Positions 8,320 through 17,382 of a DNA stretch of 49,333 nt are shown here, piece after piece. Under the pieces are notes generated by a model, which worked only from the letters and a program-made list of their open reading frames with translations, was not told the DNA's origin and did no database searches. Positions within the stretch are counted from its first letter, which is position 1; the number at the start of each line of letters is the position of its first letter. Made by a program: the position numbers and the translations under genes. The stretch is from the NCBI GenBank assembly GCA_938023515.1, contig CALJDR010000063.1, positions 1-49,333 of the forward strand, read 5' to 3'. The DNA is from an uncultured Flavobacteriales bacterium. GTDB taxonomy: Bacteria; Bacteroidota; Bacteroidia; Flavobacteriales; UBA1820.

Positions 8320-9855
8320 CTAAAAACCAAATCCATCTATTTCTTCTTCGTGGACTTCTGCATCCTCAAAGGGCTTTGCCTGAAGGTGTATTTTTTCACC
8401 TTCCACATAGATAGCTTTATGTGGAACGGCCGGGCATACATACTCGCAACCACCGCATCCTACGCAGATATCCGGGTCGGTATGCGGGATGGTCAGCCCT
8501 TCGCGGTAAGGCACCATACTTACTGCCTGTGTGGGGCAATGTTCGGAGCAGGCCCCACAACTGGTCCCATCGGTATGCACGATACAGAAATTCTCGACGA
8601 ACACCACACGTCCTACCTGGGTGAGGTGTTTCTGTTCAACGGTCAGGGGCAGAATGGCCCCGTTGGGGCATACGTCTGAGCAGACCGTACAGTCGAAGTT
8701 GCAGAATCCCTTGTCAAAATACATCATCGGCTGCATCATTCCGGCGAGGCCATATTCGGTGAAAGCGGGTTTGAGCACATGCGATGGACATTTGCTCACA
8801 CATAGGTGGCAGGCTGTACAATGCCTTTCCAAATGGGCATGTCCCAGCGATCCGGGCGGGCTGATCGGCACCTGCCTCGTATGAGCGTTCTCATCGCGCA
8901 GGCGGGCACGGCGGCGTTCCCGATTGCCCCGAGCCATCAGCACCGGCATGGTAAGGGTAGCAGCCAGCGAAGTGGCGATGAATTTGCGGCGTGCAGCGTC
9001 GGGTTGTGGAGCTTGGGCGACGACTTTTTTTCCTTGCGGAGCGGAAAAAGAGAGGGCGTTCTGCCGACAGGCATCCAGACAATCGAAACAATCCACGCAC
9101 CGGCTGTGGTCTATCCGGTGGTTTTTGCTGTCTATGCACGACGATTTGCACCGGGTGGCACATAGCCCGCAGCCGTTGCATTTCGAAGTGTCTATGCGGA
9201 TTTTAAGCAGCGAAAAACGGCTGACGAGCCCCAGGAAGGTTCCCACCGGGCATACCGTGTTGCAGTAGGCGCGGCCGTGCTTCCAGGCGAGGTATCCTAT
9301 CCCGAATAGCGTAAGGATGGCTACCGATACTGCGAATGCGCTCCGCATGTAGATATCCATCCGGTAGAAAGTATAGTTGCCGAAGGAGGTGAAAATCATC
9401 TCCAGCAGATTATTCCCGGCCAGATACGCCGGACTGAACAGATTGGCCGCGATGCGCCCGTAGGCGGCGTAGGGGTCCAAGAGGCTTACCGCAAGGTTGA
9501 ACCCGGAGATAAGGGCGACTGCCATCACAGCGAGAAAGCCGTACCGCAGGGTATTCTTCGCCGGAGAAAATTTATACCGTTTTTTCTTTTTCCGGAAGAA
9601 CCCGCCGATGCGGGTCACTACGTCCTGGAAAATACCCATCGGGCAGATGGCCGAACAATACAGGCGCCCTAACAGCAGGGTGAGTGCGATCAAAGCTCCG
9701 AGGATCGCGGCGCTGTGGAAGAAAATAGCAGGGACGAACTGGATGCGCGCCAATACGCTGAAGCCTTCCGGAAGAAGGCCCGCGAAATCGACGAAATAGA
9801 ATGTGATAAGCACCAGCAGCGCGATGGCGGCTGCCGTACGGAGTTTGCGAAGCAT
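8320..9855 (-). CDS. Membrane polyferredoxin, NapH/CcoG-like, with extra C-terminal 4Fe-4S domains
   Basis: A 511-residue protein. The N-terminal 220 residues contain about five hydrophobic helices with two CxxxCP motifs, GRLYCSAICPMG and GRAYCNTVCPVG, as in NapH, NosR and CcoG. A ferredoxin pair follows (CNGCGLCATRC and CVDCFDCLDAC). After a basic linker, the C-terminal 180 residues carry four further cysteine clusters: CTACHLCVSKCP, CTVCSDVCP, CGACSEHCP and CVGCGGCEYVCP. It should pass electrons across or along the inner membrane. It is the last gene of a leftward set, nine bases after a Tat-exported DUF362 protein, which suggests the two interact. The donor and acceptor are not evident. 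Confidence 0.85.
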   Translation of the reverse strand: MLRKLRTAAAIALLVLITFYFVDFAGLLPEGFSVLARIQFVPAIFFHSAAILGALIALTLLLGRLYCSAICPMGIFQDVVTRIGGFFRKKKKRYKFSPAKNTLRYGFLAVMAVALISGFNLAVSLLDPYAAYGRIAANLFSPAYLAGNNLLEMIFTSFGNYTFYRMDIYMRSAFAVSVAILTLFGIGYLAWKHGRAYCNTVCPVGTFLGLVSRFSLLKIRIDTSKCNGCGLCATRCKSSCIDSKNHRIDHSRCVDCFDCLDACRQNALSFSAPQGKKVVAQAPQPDAARRKFIATSLAATLTMPVLMARGNRERRRARLRDENAHTRQVPISPPGSLGHAHLERHCTACHLCVSKCPSHVLKPAFTEYGLAGMMQPMMYFDKGFCNFDCTVCSDVCPNGAILPLTVEQKHLTQVGRVVFVENFCIVHTDGTSCGACSEHCPTQAVSMVPYREGLTIPHTDPDICVGCGGCEYVCPAVPHKAIYVEGEKIHLQAKPFEDAEVHEEEIDGFGF

Positions 9856-9864
9856 CGGTAACGG

Positions 9865-10803
9865 TTATATTTTGATACGTTTGACGTTCAGGCTTTCGAT
9901 ATCCATCGTCCCTACGCCCAGGGCCTGTCCGGCCGCCAGGTGGCCGACGGATTCCAGCGGCATTTCGCGGATCTGGTTGAAAAATTTCGCGGCGGCGGTA
10001 TCCACGGCCACGATATCCTGCGAGAGAAACAGGGCCTTGGCCTCCACCACGTCCGAAGCGCTGCGGCCGCGTGGGCCGTTGGTCTTCATTACGCGGTAGG
10101 CGTCCACGATATTGAGCACCGGTTTTTTGTCCAGTGTGCAGACGTCGGCGATGCACTGCTGGAGGTTGTTCGAGTGGAAATACTCCCGGTCCCAGACAAT
10201 ACCCATATAATTTTTCATGGAAATGGTCAGGTTGGCCCCGCCGTGGTTTTTCAGGATGGGGCAATTGATCCATACGTCCGCGTCGAGCAGGGCGGTGTGG
10301 ACTTTGGTCTTTTTCAGGTTCTTGCCTTTGGGCAGGGATACCTCGCGATAGTACGATTCCGTATGGGCGGGTACGACTTTGGCCCCGGCCTCTTTGGCGG
10401 CCGCTTCGATGCCGCTGTTCTGGTAGCATTTGCGCCAGTCGTCGCAGGTATGGTCGAATACCGTTACTTCCGAGGCGCCGGCGTCGAAGCATTGCTTGAC
10501 GATTTCGGCGACCAGTTTCGGGTTGGTGTTTCCGGCCAGTTCCGGAGTTTTGTCCCATCCGATGTTGGGTTTCACTACCACTTTTTGGCCTTTTTTCACG
10601 TAACGGCCCATGCCTCCGGCTTCGGCGATGGCGCGGCGGAACATCTCGTCCGGCTCGCCGCCCATCACGGCCACCAGGTCGGATTTAGGGCCTGTGGCGG
10701 TAGGTTTTACGGTCTGGGCCAGCACGTCCATCGCGCCGTGGGGCTGGATGGATATCGCGGCGCCGGTTATGGCGACGGCTTTCAGGAAATCTCTTCTGTC
10801 CAT
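9865..10803 (-). CDS. Tat-exported DUF362 domain protein
   Basis: A 312-residue protein starting MDRRDFLKAVAITGAA, a twin-arginine signal (RRDFLK) followed by a hydrophobic stretch, so it should be folded in the cytoplasm and exported by Tat. The rest matches the DUF362 fold (PF04015): VVVKPNIGWD, a CDDWRKCY segment, and NCPILKNHGGANLTISMKN, with the family's conserved K-N-H run. DUF362 proteins are often linked to iron-sulfur ferredoxins, but the biochemical role is not established to my knowledge. This copy lacks ferredoxin CxxCxxC motifs of its own, unlike the DUF362 protein at 11407-12429. It sits between the ECF S component and the polyferredoxin. No tat genes are in the window. Confidence 0.85.
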   Translation of the reverse strand: MDRRDFLKAVAITGAAISIQPHGAMDVLAQTVKPTATGPKSDLVAVMGGEPDEMFRRAIAEAGGMGRYVKKGQKVVVKPNIGWDKTPELAGNTNPKLVAEIVKQCFDAGASEVTVFDHTCDDWRKCYQNSGIEAAAKEAGAKVVPAHTESYYREVSLPKGKNLKKTKVHTALLDADVWINCPILKNHGGANLTISMKNYMGIVWDREYFHSNNLQQCIADVCTLDKKPVLNIVDAYRVMKTNGPRGRSASDVVEAKALFLSQDIVAVDTAAAKFFNQIREMPLESVGHLAAGQALGVGTMDIESLNVKRIKI

Positions 10804-10832
10804 AGTGTTGGGTTTTTCGGGCTATTGAGGTT

Positions 10833-11342
10833 TCAGACTTTTTGAAGGGCTCTCAAAACGGCATATCCGCCGATGATTTGTAAAGCGATACCGGGCAGGC
10901 CGATGCGGATATCCTGTGCGGCGGCCATGAAACTGCCCGAGATGCCCCATTCGGCCAGCGAGCCGACCAGTTGGTAGGCAGCTACAGCAGTCAATACGGC
11001 GACGAAGGATATTTTGCCGGCTTTTTTGGCCGCATAGGCTGCGGCTACGGCCAGCAGTACGGATTTGATAAGGATCACCGGAAGCGCACCGGCCGGAGGC
11101 ATGCCGAAAAGCAAGTGGTTGGCCAGCGGCGACGCTACGGCGGTAAGCAACCCTACGGCGATGCCGTATTTATAGGCCGCAATGAGGGTAAAGAAATAAA
11201 TAGGGAGGAACATCAATCCGCCGCCCGGTATCAGGTGTACCAATTGGGGCAGGGCGATATTTCCGGCCGCGAAAATAGCGGCAAAAGCGTACGTACGTGC
11301 GTTGTCGAACGACAGGGTTTGGAGTTTTGCAGTTGTTTCCAT
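10833..11342 (-). CDS. ECF transporter S component-like membrane protein
   Basis: A 169-residue, very hydrophobic protein with about five or six predicted helices. Features such as FAAIFAAGNIALPQL, GGLMFLPIYFFTLIAAY and PVILIKSVLLAV resemble substrate-binding S components of energy-coupling factor transporters, which bind a vitamin or metal and dock to a shared EcfAAT module. No EcfA or EcfT gene is nearby, so it would use a module encoded elsewhere. Alternatively it is a membrane subunit of the neighbouring iron-sulfur proteins rather than a transporter. It lies 29 bases upstream of the Tat-exported DUF362 gene on the same strand. The substrate cannot be predicted. Confidence 0.7.
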   Translation of the reverse strand: METTAKLQTLSFDNARTYAFAAIFAAGNIALPQLVHLIPGGGLMFLPIYFFTLIAAYKYGIAVGLLTAVASPLANHLLFGMPPAGALPVILIKSVLLAVAAAYAAKKAGKISFVAVLTAVAAYQLVGSLAEWGISGSFMAAAQDIRIGLPGIALQIIGGYAVLRALQKV

Positions 11343-11406
11343 TTTGTAATCTATTGTAATTCTATTTTATAAGACTGTATTTTTCGGTTTTGGTTTAATG
11401 CCGGGA

Positions 11407-12429
11407 TCAGGGAACGGTCACCAGCTCGTAGTCGATATGCCCGATGCCGATCTTCTGGGCGTGTTCCAGCGCCGCCTCCCATTTGGTGTCCGGATGGAGC
11501 AGGTGGAATTTGTCCTCTCCCTCCAGATGTTCGTGCCGGTGTTCGTCGTGCAGACGGTTGTTGGTGGAGAGAACCGGGGCGGCGGTAACCATGTCGGCGC
11601 AGGCTTTATCCAGGGCTACCGGGTCGAACGAGGCCAGCATACCCAGGTCCGGCACGATGGCCGCATCGTTGTGGTTCCAGCAGTCGCATTCGGGTGATAC
11701 GTTCATGATGAAACTCACGTGGAAATGCGGTTTATCTTTCAAGACGGCGGCGGTGTACTCGGCGATCTTGTAGTTCAGGCGCTCGGCGGTATCCCCTTCG
11801 CCCATCACGGCCGAACCGTACTGGCACAGGGCGATACACTGCCCGCATCCTACGCATTTATCGTAGTCGATCACCGCTATGCGGTCGCCGTCCAGGTGGA
11901 TGGCGTCGTGTGCGCAGTGTTTCACGCAGATAAGGCACCCCTTGCAGTTGTCCCGCAGGACGACTGGTTGAGAGGCGCTGTGCAGTTCCAGTTTGCCGCC
12001 CACGCTCGCGCAGCCCATGCCGAGGTTTTTGATCGCCCCGCCGAAGCCGGCCTGCTCGTGCCCCTTGAAATGGTTCATCGAGATGATGATATCCGCATCG
12101 GCGATGGCCGCGCCTATTTTAGGGGCTTTGCAATACTCCCCGTCGATAGGTATTTCGCGGTAATCCGTGCCTTTCAGCCCGTCGGCGATGATGACATTGC
12201 ATCGGGCCGAAATGGGGTTGAATCCGTTCTCCATCGCGCTTTGCAGGTGGTCTACGGCGTTCGCCCGGCGGCCGGAATACAGGGTATTGGCATCGGTGAG
12301 GAAGGGTTTGGCTCCCAGTGAACGCAGGATATCGGCCATACGGGCGGCGAAATTGGGCCGGATATAGGCCACGTTGCCCGGCTCGCCGAAATGGATCTTG
12401 ATCGCCGCGAAACGGTTGTCGAAATCGAT
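11407..12429 (-). pseudogene. DUF362/4Fe-4S ferredoxin protein gene, 5'-truncated
   Basis: The reading frame encodes a DUF362 protein with a built-in double ferredoxin: AIKIHFGEPGN near the start, KGTDYREIPI, MNHFKGHEQAGFGGAIKN, then CKGCLICVKHC and CVGCGQCIALC, and VSPECDCWNHND. From memory, family members have roughly 35-40 residues before AIKIHFGEPGN, beginning MxKVYFT. Here recognisable homology starts abruptly at IDFDNRF (I at 12429-12427). The frame stays open further right only because it runs antisense through the MFS gene, where it encodes nonsense. Start codon and promoter therefore appear lost. It would be the first gene of the leftward operon 12429 to 8320, 64 bases upstream of the S-component gene. 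Confidence 0.75.
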
Positions 12430-13665
12430 CGTACCCGTATTATCTGGGTAGTGAACGCCTACCAGCTGGTGATCACCATATCGCTGCTCTCTTTCGCTTC
12501 GCTGGGCGATATATTCGGCTACCGGCGGGTATTCCTGTTCGGTGTCGCGGTTTTCGGGCTGGCGTCGCTGGCCTGCGCTTTGTCCGATTCGCTGTGGACG
12601 CTGGTGGCTGCGCGTATCGTGCAGGGTTTCGGCGCGGCGGCGGTGATGAGCGTCAATACGGCCCTGATCCGCATTATCTACCCTCCGGAGATCATCGGCC
12701 GGGGCATGGGTATCAATGCGATGGTCGTGTCCGTATCGGTCGCCGCCGGGCCTTCGCTGGCCGGGGCGATCCTGTCGGTGGCGTCGTGGCACTGGCTGTT
12801 CGTGATCAATATCCCGATCGCTATTATCGCTTTCTGTACCGGCCTGGCGTTCCTGCCCCAGAATCCGGTAAAGGACTGCGGCTACAAGTTCGACAAAGTG
12901 AGCGCCGTGGCCAACGCCCTGACTTTCGGCTTGCTCATATACACGTTGGAAGGGCTGGCACACAGTGAGAACCGGCAGTTTCTCGCCATACAGATCGTGG
13001 CGCTGCTGGCCATAGGCTATTTCTTTATCCGGCGGCAGAAGAACCAGAAAGCGCCGATCCTGCCGGTCGATCTGCTGAAGATCCCTATTTTTTCCATGTC
13101 CATCGGCACGTCTGTCTGTTCGTTCACGGCGCAGATGCTGGCGATGGTATCCCTCCCGTTCCTGTTTCAGGACGTGATGGGCCGCAGTGTAGTCGAAACG
13201 GGCTTGCTGCTCACACCTTGGCCTTTGGCGACCATCGTAGCGGCTCCCCTGGCCGGCCGGTTAGTAGAAAAGCTCCATCCGGGATTGCTCGGGAGCATAG
13301 GAATGGTCGTTTTCGCTGCCGGACTGTACCTGATGATGAATATCCCCGAAGACCCGGCCAACTGGGAGATCGCCTGGCGGATGGCGCTGTGCGGCGCCGG
13401 CTTCGGTCTGTTCCAAACGCCCAATAACGTAACGATCGTTTCGTCGGCCCCTACGGCCCGCAGCGGCGGGGCGAGCGGGATGTTGGGTACGGCGCGGCTG
13501 TTTGGCCAGACGCTCGGCACGACGCTGGTGGCCCTTATATTCCGGATGGCGGCGCCCGGTACGTCTGCCAAAAGCTGCCTGATGCTGGCGATAGGTTTTG
13601 CGATCCTGGCGGCAGTGGTGAGCAGTCTGAGACTTTCCCAGTCTACACCCGTAAAACATCGGTAA
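12424..13665 (+). pseudogene. MFS drug exporter (DHA2/EmrB-like), 5'-truncated
   Basis: The frame encodes about 413 residues of a 12-14 helix major facilitator protein. It has WVVNAYQLVITISLL (second helix of DHA2 transporters), GDIFGYRRVFLFG (loop 2-3 motif) and a GAAAVMSVNTALI segment. The first transmembrane helix with its usual D-x-TIVNVALP signature is missing. Homology begins at IDRTRIIWVVNAYQ directly at the junction with the opposite-strand DUF362 gene. An in-frame ATG at 12391 exists, but it lies inside antisense DUF362 sequence. Without helix 1 and a promoter the gene is probably non-functional, unless the junction is an assembly error. Its 3' end is intact and followed by a strong terminator. 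Confidence 0.75.
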
Positions 13666-13681
13666 TTAACGATATACATAC

Positions 13682-13712
13682 AAAAAAGGCCCGCTGTAAG
13701 CGGGCCTTTTTT
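13682..13712. terminator. Bidirectional terminator between MFS and proA
   Basis: Perfect 13-base arms AAAAAAGGCCCGC and GCGGGCCTTTTTT around TGTAA lie between the convergent genes ending at 13665 and 13731. Confidence 0.9.
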
Positions 13713-13730
13713 ATGCCTGATGAGGCGTAT

Positions 13731-14981
13731 TTAGGGGATTCTCACCTGCCCTTCTCCGGAGATGAGGTATTTGTAGCTGGTGAGTTCCGGCAGGGCCATC
13801 GGGCCGCGGGCATGGAGCTTCTGGGTGCTGATGCCGATCTCCGCGCCGAAACCGAACTGCGCGCCGTCCGTAAAGGCGGTAGACACGTTAATGTATACGC
13901 AGGCCGCATCGACCCGCTTCTCGAATTCAGCCGCCGAAGCGATATTGTCAGTGACGATGCATTCGCTGTGTCCGGACGAGAATTTGGCGATATGTTCCAG
14001 CGCTTCTTCGAGGCTGTCCACCGTTTTTACGGCGATCTTATAATCCTGGAATTCGGTACCGAAACTGCGGCGGTTGGCCTTGGAGAGCAACTCGGAAGGA
14101 TATTTCCCTTTCAGGGCATCATAAGCACGCTGGTCGGCGAATATTTCTACATTCTTTTCTTTCAGGGGCGCGCACACTTCGGGCAGGTCCGTCAGGCGGG
14201 AGGAATGCACGATTAGGCAGTCCAGCGCATTGCATACCGATACGCGGCGCGTTTTGGCGTTGAAGACGATGGCGGCTGCCTTTTGCGTATCGCCGTCTGC
14301 GGAAAAATAAGTATGGCATACTCCGGCGCCCGTCTCTATCACCGGCACCCGGGCGTTGTCGCGCACGTACTGGATCAGCGAGGCGCTCCCGCGGGGGATC
14401 AGCAGGTCCACGTACTGGGTGGCGGTGAGCAGTTCGGCCGTAGCCTGCCGGTCGTTGGGCAGTAGGGTCACCACGTCCTGCGCGACCGAGCATTGGTACA
14501 GCACTTTTTTTATGACCGAAATGATAGCGGCGTTGGAATGTACGGCGTCCGATCCTCCCTTGAGAATACAGGCGTTCGAGGTCTTAAAGCACAGCGAAAA
14601 GACGTCGAAGCTCACGTTGGGCCGCGCTTCGTAGATCACTCCAATCACCCCGAACGGCACGCGCACTTTGGTGATCTTGATTCCGTTGGGGCGTGTCCAC
14701 TGGTCCAGTACTTCGCCCACGGGCGAATTCAGCGAGGCTACGTTGCGGATATCCGCGGCGATGGATTTGATGCGTTCCGGGGTGAGCATCAGCCGGTCGT
14801 ACATCGGGTCCGATTGGTCCTTGATGGCCAGATCCCGGGCGTTTTCCGAGAGGATGTACTGCGATTGTCTTTCCGTTTCGTCGGCCAGGGCCAGCAGGAC
14901 TTGGTTGATCTTTTCCTCGTCCAGCAGGGCCAGCGAACGCGAAGCGGCGACGGCTCTTTCAAAAGTATTCTTTAAGTCCAT
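13731..14981 (-). CDS. proA: Glutamate-5-semialdehyde dehydrogenase (gamma-glutamyl phosphate reductase)
   Basis: A 416-residue protein from the ATG at 14981. It catalyses the NADPH-dependent reduction of gamma-glutamyl phosphate to glutamate-5-semialdehyde, the second step of proline synthesis. Family landmarks are PFGVIGVIYEARPNV, CILKGGSDA, ETGAGVCHTYF and the catalytic-cysteine region RRVSVCNALDCLIVH. The C-terminus has the usual GAEIGISTQKLHARGP. A nine-residue longer frame starts at a TTG (15008), but that would overlap proB by 13 bases. The ATG leaves a 14-base gap to the proB stop and gives the normal N-terminus, so I prefer it. It is the last gene of the operon and is followed by a terminator. 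Confidence 0.96.
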   Translation of the reverse strand: MDLKNTFERAVAASRSLALLDEEKINQVLLALADETERQSQYILSENARDLAIKDQSDPMYDRLMLTPERIKSIAADIRNVASLNSPVGEVLDQWTRPNGIKITKVRVPFGVIGVIYEARPNVSFDVFSLCFKTSNACILKGGSDAVHSNAAIISVIKKVLYQCSVAQDVVTLLPNDRQATAELLTATQYVDLLIPRGSASLIQYVRDNARVPVIETGAGVCHTYFSADGDTQKAAAIVFNAKTRRVSVCNALDCLIVHSSRLTDLPEVCAPLKEKNVEIFADQRAYDALKGKYPSELLSKANRRSFGTEFQDYKIAVKTVDSLEEALEHIAKFSSGHSECIVTDNIASAAEFEKRVDAACVYINVSTAFTDGAQFGFGAEIGISTQKLHARGPMALPELTSYKYLISGEGQVRIP

Positions 14982-14995
14982 ATCTGTTTTTCTTT

Positions 14996-16084
14996 TCAAT
15001 CCAAACAAAGGTAATCGTAATGCACCAGCGCTTTGCCGCCTTTTCGGCCGATCAGCTTGGCGGCTTGTTGGCTGCCGGTGGAGACGCGCCCCACGCCGAC
15101 CGGCTGTCCGTCCGGCCCGATAATGCGCACGATGTCGTCTTTTTCAAAATCCCCGCGGATCTCGCTGACGCCTACCGGAAGCAAACTGATCGCTTTTGCA
15201 CCGGTAAGGGCCTGGTAAGCGCATTGGTTGACATGGATTTCCCCTTTGGCGAAACTTTCGGAGTGGGAGATCCATTTTTTGATCGCGCTGATGGCTTTCG
15301 GGGCCGGCAGGAAACGCGTGCAAGGTACATCGTTCGCGCCCAGGACGATGTCCGTAAGGATGTTGTCCCGTTTTCCGTTGGCGATCACCACTTCGGTTCC
15401 TTCTTCGGCTACTTTGGCGGCGATACGGCTTTTGGTGATCATCCCGCCGCGCCCGAACTGGGAGCGGGAGGACTGGATGCAGTGCGAAAGGTCGGCCTGG
15501 CCGGGGAGAATGCGGGCGATGACCCGGGAAGCGGGGTCGGCCGGGCTTCCGTCGTAGATGCCGTCGATATTGCTCAGGATGATGAGTGCTTCGGCGTCCA
15601 TCATGGCGGCCACCAGGCCGGAAAGCTCGTCGTTGTCGGTGAACATCAATTCGGTTACCGAGATGGTATCGTTTTCGTTCACTACGGGCACTACGCCGTT
15701 TTCCAGCATGACGGACATACATCCCCGCTGGTTGAGGTAGTGGCCCCGCGTTCCGAAACTTTCCTTGGTGGTGAGCACCTGTCCGCAGGTGATACCGTGT
15801 TCGCGGAACAGTTCGTAGTATTTTCCGATCAGTTTCCCCTGCCCGACGGCCGAGAACAGCTGCCGGCAGGCCACGGCGTCCATATGCTGCGCTTTGACAG
15901 GCACTTCGCTGCGTCCGGCGGCTACCGCCCCGGAAGATACGAGGATGACCTCGACCCCGGCGCCCATCAGTTCGGCCACCTGGTCGGTCAGGGCCGACAT
16001 ACGGGTGGTGTCCAGCGTGCCGTCCGCCCGGGTGAGCACGTTGCTGCCTATTTTGACGATGATGCGTTTGTATTTCGGTTTCAT
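14996..16084 (-). CDS. proB: Glutamate 5-kinase
   Basis: A 362-residue enzyme that phosphorylates L-glutamate to gamma-glutamyl phosphate, the committed and normally proline-inhibited step of proline synthesis. The amino-acid-kinase domain is clear from IIVKIGSNVLT at the start, VILVSSGAVAAGR, PVVNENDTIS, FTDNDELSG, LSNIDGIYDG and FGRGGMITK. A C-terminal PUA domain occupies about residues 275-362 (ISLLPVGVSEIRGDFEKGD-like). It is cytoplasmic and is expected to channel its unstable product to ProA, encoded next. It follows the Nim-like gene by 14 bases. Confidence 0.96.
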   Translation of the reverse strand: MKPKYKRIIVKIGSNVLTRADGTLDTTRMSALTDQVAELMGAGVEVILVSSGAVAAGRSEVPVKAQHMDAVACRQLFSAVGQGKLIGKYYELFREHGITCGQVLTTKESFGTRGHYLNQRGCMSVMLENGVVPVVNENDTISVTELMFTDNDELSGLVAAMMDAEALIILSNIDGIYDGSPADPASRVIARILPGQADLSHCIQSSRSQFGRGGMITKSRIAAKVAEEGTEVVIANGKRDNILTDIVLGANDVPCTRFLPAPKAISAIKKWISHSESFAKGEIHVNQCAYQALTGAKAISLLPVGVSEIRGDFEKDDIVRIIGPDGQPVGVGRVSTGSQQAAKLIGRKGGKALVHYDYLCLD

Positions 16085-16098
16085 GGCCGTTTATGCGG

Positions 16099-16581
16099 TT
16101 ATTTCATTTTTTTGCATTTGCCCGACAAGGTTTCGATGTCCATACGGATCATGGCGGTACGCTGGAAGGATTTTTCCAGGTATTTCTGTCCGATCGCCCG
16201 GTCGTGGGGGGAATATTTATCGATTATCAGTTCCAGGCCGAATCGTTTTTCTTCATCCGTTTTCGTCCGGAAGGCGGTTCCCTGAGCCACGACGCTTTCG
16301 TACTCGGTAGTGAACAGCCGGGAAATGACGCGGGTAGGGCCTACTACACAGAACGATACCCGGGGATTTTTTTCCAGTATCCGGAGTTTTCTCCCCTCGG
16401 GGGCGCAGTGGATGAAAATTGACGTATTTCCATCCCATGCGTAATCGACCGGGATGCCGTATGCCTGATTCCCGTCGCAGAAGGACAGAACTCCATATTC
16501 TCCTTCGCGCAGCAGGCGCAGGGCTTCGCTTTTTTCCAGCAGGCGGTCCTGCCGGCGCACAGCGGAGTTGTCGTACTCCAT
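16099..16581 (-). CDS. Nim-like pyridoxamine-phosphate-oxidase-fold flavoprotein
   Basis: A 160-residue protein with the split-barrel FMN-binding fold of the pyridoxamine 5'-phosphate oxidase superfamily. It resembles the NimA-type subgroup: GEYGVLSFCDGNQAYGIPVDY, IFIHCAPEGRKLRIL, NPRVSFCVVG and a late FGLELIIDKYSPH. NimA-type proteins in Bacteroides are 5-nitroimidazole reductases linked to metronidazole resistance, but most chromosomal relatives have no proven substrate and this one should not be read as a resistance gene. Its place is odd: it sits between proC (eight bases upstream) and proB (14 bases downstream). It could be a flavin-dependent redox helper or a passenger. Confidence 0.82.
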   Translation of the reverse strand: MEYDNSAVRRQDRLLEKSEALRLLREGEYGVLSFCDGNQAYGIPVDYAWDGNTSIFIHCAPEGRKLRILEKNPRVSFCVVGPTRVISRLFTTEYESVVAQGTAFRTKTDEEKRFGLELIIDKYSPHDRAIGQKYLEKSFQRTAMIRMDIETLSGKCKKMK

Positions 16582-16589
16582 GTATTTTC

Positions 16590-17369
16590 TTATTTACTGG
16601 CCAGAAGGCCCTCTATCACGGCAGAGGAAAAACCGCCCCGCTCCATCGCTTCGAGGCCTTTAAGGGTGATGCCGCCGGGAGTAGTCACCTTGTCGATCTC
16701 CTGCTGCGGCGTCGTCCCGTTCGACTCGAGCAGTGCTACGGCCCCGCGTATTGTCTGGAGCACCATCGGCAGTGCTTCGTCCGGGTCGAGGCCCATCCGC
16801 ACAGCCCCATCCACCGATGCGCCTATGTAGCGCAGGATATAGGCGATGCCGCACGAGCAGAGGGCTGTCACGGCCGTCATTTGCTCTTCCGGGACGAAAA
16901 ATGCCTTTCCGAGCGCTTCGAAAATAGACATCATCTCCTTTTGCTGTTTTTCGCTCGCCCCGTCCGCGCTGACGAACGTCGTGCTCTGCCCCAGTGAAAC
17001 GGCGGTGTTCGGGATCACGCGGAATAAGGCGGGAGATTTGCCCAGGTATTCTTTCATCTTGGCAAAAGACAGTCCGGCCACCACCGAAGCGACGGCTTGT
17101 TTGTCAGGATTCAGTACCGGGGCGATCTCCTTGAGCACCGCTTCGGCCAGCCAGGGTTTTACCGCCAGGAACACGATATCCGCTTCTTTTGTGGCCTCGG
17201 CATTATCGGAACCGATCCGGATGTGCAGGCCTTCCTTTTCCAACCGCTCGGTCAGGGCCGGGCGGGCATGCGTCACACATACGTTTTCCGCCGGAGCCAC
17301 GCCGGATAAAACGACACCGGCCGCGATGGCGCCTCCCATATTTCCACCTCCCAGGACAGCTATTTTCAT
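16590..17369 (-). CDS. proC: Pyrroline-5-carboxylate reductase
   Basis: A 259-residue enzyme that reduces 1-pyrroline-5-carboxylate to L-proline with NAD(P)H, the final biosynthetic step. The N-terminal Rossmann motif is VLGGGNMGGAIAAG. DIVFLAVKPW, FRVIPNTAVSLGQS and the C-terminal VTTPGGITLKGLEAME are diagnostic of ProC. Length and start are normal. It lies directly downstream of the M48 peptidase gene (13 bases) and upstream of the Nim-like gene, so all proline-specific enzymes are encoded in one unit, 17369 to 13731. Confidence 0.96.
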   Translation of the reverse strand: MKIAVLGGGNMGGAIAAGVVLSGVAPAENVCVTHARPALTERLEKEGLHIRIGSDNAEATKEADIVFLAVKPWLAEAVLKEIAPVLNPDKQAVASVVAGLSFAKMKEYLGKSPALFRVIPNTAVSLGQSTTFVSADGASEKQQKEMMSIFEALGKAFFVPEEQMTAVTALCSCGIAYILRYIGASVDGAVRMGLDPDEALPMVLQTIRGAVALLESNGTTPQQEIDKVTTPGGITLKGLEAMERGGFSSAVIEGLLASK

Positions 17370-17382
17370 TTTCGTATCTTTT

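Noticed and set aside
12391..12423. ATG start at 12391 for the MFS protein
   Set aside because: The 11 codons are antisense to the DUF362 coding sequence and do not encode the missing first helix.
12430..12963. Apparent 178-residue N-terminal extension of the DUF362 protein
   Set aside because: It is the antisense of the MFS gene, arginine/glutamine-rich and without homology. The real protein begins at the junction.
14982..15008. TTG start of proA
   Set aside because: It overlaps the proB stop, and the ATG at 14981 is better placed and gives the family N-terminus.
16099..16581. Reading the Nim-like gene as a metronidazole resistance determinant
   Set aside because: The fold is shared by many flavoproteins of unknown role, and its place in the proline operon suggests housekeeping. 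No resistance evidence is visible.
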